Below are positions 7,064 to 13,020 of a stretch of DNA of 24,339 nt, in pieces. Origin of the DNA: Rickettsiales bacterium (lineage in GTDB: Bacteria; Pseudomonadota; Alphaproteobacteria; Rickettsiales; UBA8987); NCBI GenBank assembly GCA_020631295.1, contig JAHDHN010000005.1, positions 1 through 24,339 of the forward strand, written 5' to 3'. The translations under genes and the position numbers were made by a program. The stretch's first letter is position 1. The number at the start of each line of letters is the position of its first letter. A model generated the notes under the pieces. The model searched no databases and was not told the origin of the DNA. It saw only the letters and a list, made by a program, of their open reading frames with translations.

Positions 7064-7555
7064 ATGACACAACACTTTGCTCGCATATCCCTCTATTTAC
7101 TTGGCGCGTTTGCGCCTGCACTTGCCTTTGCCCAGCAAACGGGCACAGAAGAGTTACTTTGTGCCTTAGTGGAGTTCTTATTGGGTCAGTTTGGCGCCAT
7201 AATGGGCACGCTTGCTGTGGTTATGATTGGGTTTGCCATGCTGCGCGGCAAGATGGAGTGGCATATGGGTATGGTCATTATGATCTGTATCATTGGCATG
7301 TTTGCATCGCTGCAAATTGTACAATCTATTGCTGATGCAACAGGCAATGGCGGCGTACAAATTTGCCCGAACTTAGCCAACGGCTCTTCCAATGGACCAG
7401 GTAATGGTAATAACAATAATGGAGGAAATGGTAATAATACGTCTCCAGGCAGTTATGATGTTTGCACAGACCCGACTATCACACAATTTTCTACATTATG
7501 GTGTGATCATGCTTGCTATGTGCCAAACCCTGAGCCACCTGAATGTATCCCTTAG
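7064..7555 (+). CDS. VirB2/TrbC-like pilin protein with Cys-rich C-terminal tail
   Basis: The 163-residue protein starts with a signal peptide (positive N-terminus, hydrophobic 8-22, probable cleavage after Ala23 in AFAQQ). Two membrane helices follow (about 30-60 and 68-90) joined by the short charged loop RGKMEWHMG, the architecture of VirB2/TrbC type IV secretion pilins. Beyond a normal VirB2 it has an Asn/Gly/Ser-rich stretch (about 105-130) and a tail with Cys134, 147, 151 and 161, besides Cys101. No other virB or trb genes are nearby, so it is an orphan here. No convincing Shine-Dalgarno precedes the ATG. It converges on metZ with a 2-bp gap and lies beside an IS30 remnant, suggesting acquired DNA. 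Confidence 0.7.
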   Translation: MTQHFARISLYLLGAFAPALAFAQQTGTEELLCALVEFLLGQFGAIMGTLAVVMIGFAMLRGKMEWHMGMVIMICIIGMFASLQIVQSIADATGNGGVQICPNLANGSSNGPGNGNNNNGGNGNNTSPGSYDVCTDPTITQFSTLWCDHACYVPNPEPPECIP

Positions 7556-7557
7556 GC

Positions 7558-8754
7558 CTAACCCAGTGCCTGGTCGAAGTCAGCAATCAGGTCGTTCACA
7601 TCTTCCAACCCTATAGATAAACGCACTAAATTAGCGGTGATGCCCAGGCTATCGCGCTCGGCCTCTTCAATATTGCTGTGCGTGGTGGTAGCCGGATGGG
7701 TAATAAGGCTCTTTGCGTCACCCAGATTGTTGGAAATATCCACCAGCTGCAGCTTATTCATCATGCCAAAAGCTGCCTCTTTGCCGCCCTGCACATATAG
7801 CGCCACCATGGCACCGCCGGCCTGCATTTGCTTCTGTGCAATCGCATAATCCGGATGGTTTGCATCATTCGGGTATAGCACCGCCTCAATCTTTGGGTGC
7901 TGATTAAAGAACGCCACCAGCGCCTCAGCATTCTTCACATGCTGCTGCATGCGTAAATCAAAGGTCTCCAACCCTTTTAAAATCACCCAGGCATTAAAGG
8001 GCGAAAGTGCCGGCCCTGTATGACGATGGAAAGGCAGCAGCGTTTCTTTAATGAACTCCTCACTACCCAAAATAGCGCCGCCCAGCGTGCGGCCTTGCCC
8101 GTCCATATGTTTGGTGGTGGAATAGACCACCGCATCCGCACCCAGCGCAAAAGGCTGCTGCAACAACGGTGTTGCAAAAATATTATCCACAATAAAAAAG
8201 GCGCCATGCTGCTTACAAAGCCGGCCCACCGCCTCAATATCCACCAGGCCGAGCGTGGGGTTGCTGGGCGTTTCAATAAACACATGGCTGGTGGCTGGTG
8301 TGAAGGCCTGCTCCCAGGCATGCATGTCATTGCCTTCCACCAAGCTGTAGGTCACGCCAAAGCGCGGTAAAATTTGCGTGATTATGTAATGGCAGCTGCC
8401 AAATAGCACACGGTTGGCGATGATATGATCGCCCGGCTTGATGGTGCACATGATGCTGGCAAACACGGCCGCCATGCCGCTGGCCACCACGCAGGCTGCC
8501 TCAGCACCTGGCTCCAATTGCACCAACCGCTCTTCCAGCATCGCCAAATTAGGGTTGAGATAGCGGGAATAGACATAGCCCGGATCTTCACCATTAAAAC
8601 GGCTCTCGGCAATTTCGGCCGAGTCATAACAAAAGCCTGAATTGAGAAACAACGCCTCGCTAGTTTCACCGAACGCACTGCGGAGCGTGCCACCGCGCGT
8701 TAATTTGGTACGCAGCTCGGCGTCTGTTGTATCTGTCTTTTTTGTGTAGGTCAT
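7558..8754 (-). CDS. metZ: O-succinylhomoserine sulfhydrylase
   Basis: A 398-residue PLP enzyme of the Cys/Met metabolism family (gamma-family, fold type I). The PLP lysine is Lys215 in YSTTKHMDGQGR, Asp190 lies in FFIVDNIFATP, and the phosphate contact ASGMAAV is at 91-97. The variant GQGR after the lysine and the N-terminal TRGGTLRSAFGETSEALF are typical of MetZ, which uses O-succinylhomoserine and sulfide to make homocysteine; cystathionine gamma-synthase or MetY are less likely. It is a single gene with a 30-nt perfect hairpin in its leader. No SAM-II riboswitch is visible in the short upstream gap. Confidence 0.9.
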   Translation of the reverse strand: MTYTKKTDTTDAELRTKLTRGGTLRSAFGETSEALFLNSGFCYDSAEIAESRFNGEDPGYVYSRYLNPNLAMLEERLVQLEPGAEAACVVASGMAAVFASIMCTIKPGDHIIANRVLFGSCHYIITQILPRFGVTYSLVEGNDMHAWEQAFTPATSHVFIETPSNPTLGLVDIEAVGRLCKQHGAFFIVDNIFATPLLQQPFALGADAVVYSTTKHMDGQGRTLGGAILGSEEFIKETLLPFHRHTGPALSPFNAWVILKGLETFDLRMQQHVKNAEALVAFFNQHPKIEAVLYPNDANHPDYAIAQKQMQAGGAMVALYVQGGKEAAFGMMNKLQLVDISNNLGDAKSLITHPATTTHSNIEEAERDSLGITANLVRLSIGLEDVNDLIADFDQALG

Positions 8755-8800
8755 AGGGCGCTGCTATCGCATGACAGCAGAACAATCAACTAATTAACAG

Positions 8801-8830
8801 CGTTAGATAGTGTAGTCACACTATCTAACG
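8801..8830. repeat. Perfect 13-bp hairpin between the 56-residue ORF and metZ
   Basis: CGTTAGATAGTGT (8801-8813) and ACACTATCTAACG (8818-8830) are exact complements around AGTC. On the minus strand the structure overlaps the end of the upstream small ORF and lies 47-77 nt before the metZ start. There is no T-run, so a simple intrinsic terminator is unlikely; a processing hairpin or operator is possible. Part of it recurs upstream of cutA. Confidence 0.6.
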
Positions 8831-8995
8831 ATGCACCGGGCGGATGCGTGTATGCGCATCTTGCCGCAACCGCACATGGCTGGCCTGCTGCTGCAATGCC
8901 TCCAGCAGCCCCACATGCGCCGGCTCCTCGGCAGAAAGGCCGCGCAGTTCCAATGTGTCATCGTTTAAAATATGCAATGTGGCTTCATGTGACAT
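8825..8995 (-). CDS. Small hypothetical protein, second gene of a two-gene cassette
   Basis: A 56-residue ORF starting with MSHEATLHILNDDTLELRGL and ending in TRIRPVHR. Its ATG (8995-8993) lies inside the last codons of the preceding ORF, an 11-nt overlap, so translation is probably coupled. The sequence has an acidic N-terminal half, a Leu/Gln-rich middle (HVGLLEALQQQASHVRLR) and a basic end. No signal peptide, membrane segment or known domain is seen. Its GC-rich third codon positions match neighbouring real genes, unlike the AT-rich intergenic DNA, which supports coding. The stop lies within the hairpin at 8801-8830. Confidence 0.6.
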   Translation of the reverse strand: MSHEATLHILNDDTLELRGLSAEEPAHVGLLEALQQQASHVRLRQDAHTRIRPVHR

Positions 8996-9293
8996 GTGAC
9001 ATCGCTCCGTTAATGTAACGTTTTAAATGTGTAAGGCGGAAACGCTTGGCCTCGGGTGACATTTCATCATCCGTAAGCCGTACTACGGCTTTTTTCTGAC
9101 TTTGCGACACACCCACCTTCACATTTTCTGCGTCCAGAAGCCCACGCACCATATGCTCCTGCACCAGCTGCGAAAAACGATCAGCCAACATATCATGCGC
9201 ATAGTGGCTCACCTTACCGCACTCCAAAATTTCATCTGCCACCGCATAGAGCTCCTCAGCGATATTTGTGTCTGCAAATTCTGATAGTTTCAT
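8985..9293 (-). CDS. Hypothetical protein, first gene of a two-gene cassette
   Basis: The start at 9293 (102 residues, MKLSEFADTNIAEEL...) is preferred over a GTG at 9317 because a strong GGGGGAG ribosome site lies about 7 nt upstream of it. The protein is soluble, mostly helical and charged, with an acidic first half (ELYAVADEILECG) and a basic end (SPEAKRFRLTHLKRYING). I do not recognise a family. It overlaps the next ORF by 11 nt and its promoter region holds palindromic half-sites TCATAGG. The layout (two small overlapping genes, palindromic operator) resembles autoregulated cassettes such as toxin-antitoxin pairs, but neither protein has a recognised toxin or antitoxin motif. Confidence 0.7.
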   Translation of the reverse strand: MKLSEFADTNIAEELYAVADEILECGKVSHYAHDMLADRFSQLVQEHMVRGLLDAENVKVGVSQSQKKAVVRLTDDEMSPEAKRFRLTHLKRYINGAMSHVT

Positions 9294-9343
9294 AATATTC
9301 TCCCCCTTATCGTTCACCTTTTATTTACACCAACGGCTTATGT

Positions 9344-9379
9344 TCATAGGCCTATGATATACACTCATAGGTTATCATA
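9344..9379 (-). promoter_or_regulatory. Palindromic candidate operator upstream of the small-gene cassette
   Basis: TCATAGGCCTATGA (9344-9357) is a perfect 14-bp palindrome; the half-site TCATAGG recurs at 9365-9371, followed by TTATCATAA. These lie 50-90 bp before the preferred start at 9293, in AT-rich DNA where the promoter should be. Repeated half-sites suggest binding of a dimeric regulator. Confidence 0.5.
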
Positions 9380-9446
9380 ATTTAAGAACATCAACAACTT
9401 ATAATTGCAAAAATATTGGGGAGGAGGAAATTATATAGTAATCTGC

Positions 9447-9611
9447 TTAGGTTCTGTTGTGATTTTTCTATATCGACCATTTTACACTCCTTTTGTGCGT
9501 ATTTTTTCTACTCTTTTGCAGGAATAGTGGCGCTATTTTAAGAAAGGGTAGGAAAAATAAAACCAAAAAGAGGTGAAAGGGGCGGTATAGAAAAAGCATA
9601 ACAGGACCTAA
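9447..9611. mobile_element. MITE-like long hairpin flanked by TA
   Basis: The ends 9450-9475 and 9583-9608 are inverted repeats matching at 22 of 26 positions (GGTTCTGTTGTG... against GGTCCTGTTATG...). Complementarity continues imperfectly inward to a small AATAG/CTATT hairpin at 9523-9537, so the whole unit can fold on itself. TA dinucleotides sit immediately outside both ends (9448-9449 and 9609-9610), the target duplication expected of IS630/Tc1-type transposition. It has no coding capacity. It occupies part of the 482-bp gap between the small cassette and argC. Confidence 0.6.
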
Positions 9612-9631
9612 TTAACAGAACATAAAAAAGT

Positions 9632-9726
9632 GCGTCACCCCGCGACTTGATCGCGGGGTCCAGGGGCGACGCGGCAAGATCTCTCTTGTGGCTCTGGATA
9701 CCGCGGGTCTTGCCGCGGTATGACGC
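9632..9726. repeat. Dispersed palindromic repeat
   Basis: The unit opens with GCGTCA and closes with TGACGC. It holds two hairpins, CCCCGCGACTTGATCGCGGGG (stem around an ACTTGAT loop) near 9638-9658 and TACCGCGGGTCTTGCCGCGGTA near 9700-9721. Related units occur at 11393-11474, 20001-20085 and 20944-21059. Elements of this form are common in alphaproteobacterial intergenic DNA. Confidence 0.8.
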
Positions 9727-9775
9727 GAGATGGCTATTTGCAGAGTTGTAACTTTCTTAATAAGAGTGGATACAA

Positions 9776-10807
9776 CTAAATAGCGCTGGCAGCCAGACCT
9801 ATCGTTTCTTCCCAGCCATGCATCACATTCATGTTCTGCACCGCTTGGCCAGAGGCACCTTTTACCAAATTATCAATCACCGATACAATCACCGCCTTGC
9901 CCGGCACTCTGTCTTCACACACCTTGATCCGGCATTGATTGGTGCTCAGCACATCGCGCGTGGTAGGCGGGCCCATGTTATCTTCCAACACATGCACAAA
10001 AGCCGCGTCTTTATAACGTGCGCGTAAGGCTTGCTGCAGATCATCTGCTGTTATGCCCTCATTCAGCGTCACATAAATGCAGGATAAAATACCCCGATTC
10101 ATCGCCACCACATGCGGCGTGAAGCTGATGGCAATATCCGCACCGGCCACATGGGAAAGCTCCTGCTCCACCTCTGCCGTGTGGCGATGACGCCCAATGC
10201 TATAGGCCTTAATATTTTCATTCATTTCTGTATATAAATTGGGCACACGCGCATTTCTGCCCGCCCCCGTCATGCCCGATTTTGCATCCACAATAATATG
10301 GTTCGGATCAATCATCTCTGCATCCAAGAGTGGCAGCAATGGCAGCAACATGCTGGTAGGGTAACAGCCTGGGCACGCCACAATGCGCGCCTCTTTCAGC
10401 GCATCATAGGCATGCTCTGTTAGGCCATATACCGCCTCTTTCTGTAATTCTGTGGCGATATGCGCTGTGTTATACCACTCCTCATATAATGCCGGGTCAC
10501 GCAGGCGAAAATCAGCAGAAAGATCAATCACCTTCAAATGCTCAGGCAAATCTTTTATAATTCTCTGGCCTGTGGCATGCGGCAAGCAGCAAAACACAAT
10601 ATCAATATCGCTAAAATCTACCGCGTCCAATTTCACCAATGTGGGCAAACCTGCCATGGCCAAATGCGGATAGATTTCAGCCATTTCTTTGCCGGCATTG
10701 CTCTCTGCCACCAATGTGCTGATCTGCACATGCGGGTGTTGCAACAGCAGGCGAATCAACTCTGCGCCTGTGTATCCGCTTGCACCAATCACTGCCACCT
10801 GTTTCAT
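9776..10807 (-). CDS. argC: N-acetyl-gamma-glutamyl-phosphate reductase
   Basis: ArgC reduces N-acetylglutamyl phosphate to the semialdehyde with NADPH (third step of arginine synthesis). The start at 10807 gives 343 residues beginning MKQVAVIGASGYTGAELIRL, placing the NADPH-binding glycine motif at the N-terminus; the longer frame runs back into cutA. The catalytic Cys148 is in ACPGCYPTS, and GRHRHTAEVEQ (205-215) is the conserved His region. Its ATG overlaps the cutA stop (ATGA), so the two are co-translated. A dispersed repeat lies downstream. Confidence 0.95.
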   Translation of the reverse strand: MKQVAVIGASGYTGAELIRLLLQHPHVQISTLVAESNAGKEMAEIYPHLAMAGLPTLVKLDAVDFSDIDIVFCCLPHATGQRIIKDLPEHLKVIDLSADFRLRDPALYEEWYNTAHIATELQKEAVYGLTEHAYDALKEARIVACPGCYPTSMLLPLLPLLDAEMIDPNHIIVDAKSGMTGAGRNARVPNLYTEMNENIKAYSIGRHRHTAEVEQELSHVAGADIAISFTPHVVAMNRGILSCIYVTLNEGITADDLQQALRARYKDAAFVHVLEDNMGPPTTRDVLSTNQCRIKVCEDRVPGKAVIVSVIDNLVKGASGQAVQNMNVMHGWEETIGLAASAI

Positions 10808-11130
10808 GTTACCATTCCTCTTGATTCTGTTGTCACCCAGCGGGCAAATGCCGCATTTGCGCTGCATGTCCAAGCAGTTATGCAAGGGATATCATAGGGA
10901 TGCAAGTCCGAAACGCGCCGCTCCACCGCCTCCAGCTGCGTTGCCTGGGTTTTTAACAGCAGCAACACTTCTGACTCCTGCACTATCTCCCCTTCCCAAT
11001 GATAGAGGCTCTGCATCGCAGGTAGAATATTGGCACAGGCCACCAGCCTCTCTTCCAGCAATATGCGTGCAATTTCCTCTGCCGCATCTGCATTCGGACA
11101 AGGAATATATAGAATATATAGCTCGGTCAT
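10804..11130 (-). CDS. cutA: Divalent-cation tolerance protein CutA
   Basis: The 108-residue protein has the CutA1 signature ACANILPAMQSLYHWEGEI (31-49), followed by ESEVLLLLKTQ and LHPYDIPCI (76-84). CutA proteins are trimeric ferredoxin-like cytoplasmic proteins linked genetically to copper tolerance; the molecular role is not settled. The start at 11130 (MTELYILYIPCP) is chosen because family members begin just before this strand; a Met three codons earlier is an alternative. It is followed by argC with an ATGA overlap. Confidence 0.93.
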   Translation of the reverse strand: MTELYILYIPCPNADAAEEIARILLEERLVACANILPAMQSLYHWEGEIVQESEVLLLLKTQATQLEAVERRVSDLHPYDIPCITAWTCSANAAFARWVTTESRGMVT

Positions 11131-11508
11131 ACCGCACATGTAACATAGTCCAGATATTGTCGTCACAAAATTCGTAATGATGACTACACTATCTAAAACA
11201 GTACCATATAGAGCCCTATAATAATCAGTGCAGCAATACTAACAATACACAAGGTGAAACGAACGAAAAACCAATGCAACTCTTTATCACTATCCATAAT
11301 GGATAAATATATCTCCATATTGGGGATAAATCAAGTGAAAATAATGCAACTACAATGGGTTATACTACTCACGATTAAAAATGTGTATCCCTGTTTCCTG
11401 CGACTTGATCGCAGGATCAAATACAACAGTTATGTTATATCACTATTTGACCCTGTGGTTAAACCACAGGGAACAACCATTTTTATAAAATATCAGAGAA
11501 ACTGCTAC
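11131..11508. other. 378-bp intergenic stretch between cutA and the XRE gene
   Basis: This AT-rich gap must hold the cutA promoter on the minus strand. It contains the shared motif TGACTACACTATCTAA (11182-11197), a small palindrome TATCCATAATGGATA near 11295-11310 and the palindromic repeat at 11393-11474. A plus-strand ORF runs through it and on into the antisense of the XRE gene; its composition is not protein-like and it is not called. Confidence 0.6.
11393..11474. repeat. Diverged dispersed palindromic repeat
   Basis: CCTGCGACTTGATCGCAGG forms the left hairpin (11397-11415) and CCCTGTGGTTAAACCACAGGG the right one, bounded by GTTTCC and GGGAAC. The GCGACTTGATCGC core is identical to that of the repeat at 9632-9726, but the outer ends differ from the usual GTCA/TGAC. 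Confidence 0.65.
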
Positions 11509-12105
11509 TTAGAGCGCTTTACCGCATTTCCAAAGCAATGTAGCAAATGCGCCGCTTGCATTAGGGTGGGTGTTTGCCACAACAGTAGCTCTGCCGGCAA
11601 GAACGGTAAGTTGCCATTGGCGGCTTGGAATCACATCGGTGGTAATAATCACCACATCGTCATCGGAAAGTTCTTTTAAACCTCCAATTTGACTACATGA
11701 AATAGCGTGGCAGCTGGCCGGATCCAAATCACTTATCGCAGTAGACAATACTTCTTGGCTAGCACCGCTTTCACTTCGCAAACTAATAGCGTTATTCTCT
11801 ACTGTTACACTTGCAAAAGGAACATAGCTTGTAGCCACACCATGCTGCGCTGTAGCAAAATGACGATTTTGACTGTCTTGCAAACCACCTGCTTGAGCGG
11901 TGTCATTATTAGCAGTACCTTGTGCAATCAAATCTTCCGGGCGGCATTTCAGAGCCGTAGCCAAACGTTGCATCCAACGTAATGTTAGGTTGCGCATGCC
12001 TTTTTCAAGCTTGTGCACTTGCTGGTAAGAACATTGCACTTCGTCAGCTAATTGCTGCAATGTCCAGCCCTGTGCTTTACGCAATTCTCGTATCCGGTTC
12101 TCCAT
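11509..12105 (-). CDS. XRE-family transcriptional regulator
   Basis: The ATG at 12105 gives 198 residues starting MENRIRELRKAQGWTLQQLADEVQCS; the HTH_3 helix-turn-helix spans about 5-60, with recognition helix SYQQVHKLEKGMRNLT. The longer frame reaches back to 12216 but its extra residues are promoter DNA. The C-terminal 130 residues have no clear peptidase (LexA/CI) Ser-Lys motif; they contain an acidic ELSDDDVVIITTD segment followed by a beta-rich end that could be a sensing or dimer domain. It is a single gene with its own promoter. The target and signal are unknown, and autoregulation is likely but not shown. Confidence 0.88.
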   Translation of the reverse strand: MENRIRELRKAQGWTLQQLADEVQCSYQQVHKLEKGMRNLTLRWMQRLATALKCRPEDLIAQGTANNDTAQAGGLQDSQNRHFATAQHGVATSYVPFASVTVENNAISLRSESGASQEVLSTAISDLDPASCHAISCSQIGGLKELSDDDVVIITTDVIPSRQWQLTVLAGRATVVANTHPNASGAFATLLWKCGKAL

Positions 12106-12157
12106 ACTGTATAAATTCACTGTAATGTGACAAAGGTAAATAACCAAAGTGGGGAAA

Positions 12158-12186
12158 ATGATACAACTTAGGGTATAAATCTCCAA
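12158..12186 (-). promoter_or_regulatory. Candidate promoter of the XRE regulator
   Basis: On the minus strand TTGGAG (12186-12181) and TATCAT (12163-12158) are spaced by 17 nt, giving a transcript start around 12150 and a leader of about 45 nt before the ATG. The match to sigma-70 hexamers is good, and the assignment is by motif only. Confidence 0.5.
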
Positions 12187-12336
12187 TTTGGTGTAAAAAA
12201 GGCAAAATCGGCACAATCACTAAGTATTTCTTTTTGCATAATAAATAGAATTACTACTAATCCAAATGCATTTTTTTGTTAAAGTTTTAAGCTTTTATTA
12301 ACCTCCCTTTGCTAATGTTAAAAGATAGTAATACTG

Positions 12337-12491
12337 GAGCGCCTCTAAAAACCTCAAAGCGAAGCGTTTTTGTGTTCCTGGTATGTAAAGATGAAATCGT
12401 GGAAGCGTAAGCGTATATTAAATACGTGCGATCCTTAGATCCGTTTATCTTTGCATACCAGGGACCAAAAGTGGGGTTTTAAGAGGTGCTC
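12337..12491. repeat. Long imperfect hairpin element of about 155 bp
   Basis: The outer arms 12337-12355 and 12473-12491 pair at 16 of 19 positions (GAGCGCCTCTAAAAACC at the left). The inner arms 12375-12392 and 12447-12464 pair at 16 of 18 positions (CTGGTATG...AAAGAT). A CGTAT/ATACG stem near the centre caps it. It carries no gene. The rest of the 407-bp gap (12106-12336) is AT-rich with the XRE promoter and nothing else clear. It could be a MITE or a structured leader RNA of the following gene, whose ribosome site begins 7 bp after the hairpin. Confidence 0.6.
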
Positions 12492-12512
12492 AAAGCAAAG
12501 GAGTAAGATGCC

Positions 12513-13004
12513 ATGCTTGATAAACAGACAGAGACACAGTATGAGCAAGATCGGGAAGCGCCGCGGGCAGACATGCTGCCAACCTGGTCAGGTGCGAGAG
12601 CAAGCAGCCATAACAGTATTGTGTGGGTCGTGTGCGCTTCCTTAATGCTCTTTATTGCCAGTGTTTTCGTATTTTATGATTATGCACATGCAGGCGTTTC
12701 AGTGGGCAGTTACGCATGCAAAATGCAGGGAAAAATACTGAAAGTGGGCACGGGTGTGAGTGAAACCACCTATTTTGATGAGCAGGAAAATAAGCAAATC
12801 TTCTCTGTTTCCTTTACTGAATTGGATGTCCGCGTCGACCGTGCTATTGGCAATGGCTGCGAGTTAGAGTCTGGGCGCGTAGCCAAATTAGGCCTCTGCC
12901 AAGATATTTCCCTAAGCGATGGCGACTATATAAAATCCGATACGGACCAATGGCTGTATAGTCCTGCTTGTCTTTCTAATATAAAGGTTCTAAAACGCTC
13001 CTAA
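12513..13004 (+). CDS. Hypothetical membrane-anchored or secreted protein with four extracytoplasmic Cys
   Basis: A 163-residue protein with a hydrophilic N-terminal 33 residues, one hydrophobic helix (about 35-56) ending in YDYAHAG (a possible signal-peptidase site after Ala60), and a soluble domain with Cys69, 116, 129 and 153. The even number of periplasmic Cys could form disulfides. AAGGAG at 12498-12503 lies 9 nt before the ATG, a good ribosome site. I recognise no family. dnaX starts 16 bp after its stop, so the two may be co-transcribed, but a functional link is not implied. Confidence 0.75.
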   Translation: MLDKQTETQYEQDREAPRADMLPTWSGARASSHNSIVWVVCASLMLFIASVFVFYDYAHAGVSVGSYACKMQGKILKVGTGVSETTYFDEQENKQIFSVSFTELDVRVDRAIGNGCELESGRVAKLGLCQDISLSDGDYIKSDTDQWLYSPACLSNIKVLKRS

Positions 13005-13020
13005 GAAGAATGGAGCGTGC

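Noticed and set aside
7064..7555. Part of a type IV secretion or conjugation operon
   Set aside because: Only the pilin-like gene is present. metZ converges on it and no VirB3, VirB4 or relaxase genes are in the window.
8755..8824. SAM-II riboswitch before metZ
   Set aside because: The leader is short and dominated by a perfect 13-bp hairpin. The SAM-II pseudoknot sequence pattern is not seen.
8825..9293. Toxin-antitoxin module
   Set aside because: Only the architecture fits. Neither product shows a known toxin fold motif or antitoxin DNA-binding motif, so it is kept as an unknown cassette.
11254..11679. Plus-strand ORF of 141 codons
   Set aside because: It crosses a palindromic repeat and then the antisense of the XRE gene, with no ribosome site and irregular composition.
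12451..12645. Plus-strand ORF overlapping the gene at 12513
   Set aside because: It is the shifted frame of a gene with a good ribosome site and a clear membrane segment, and it starts inside the hairpin element.
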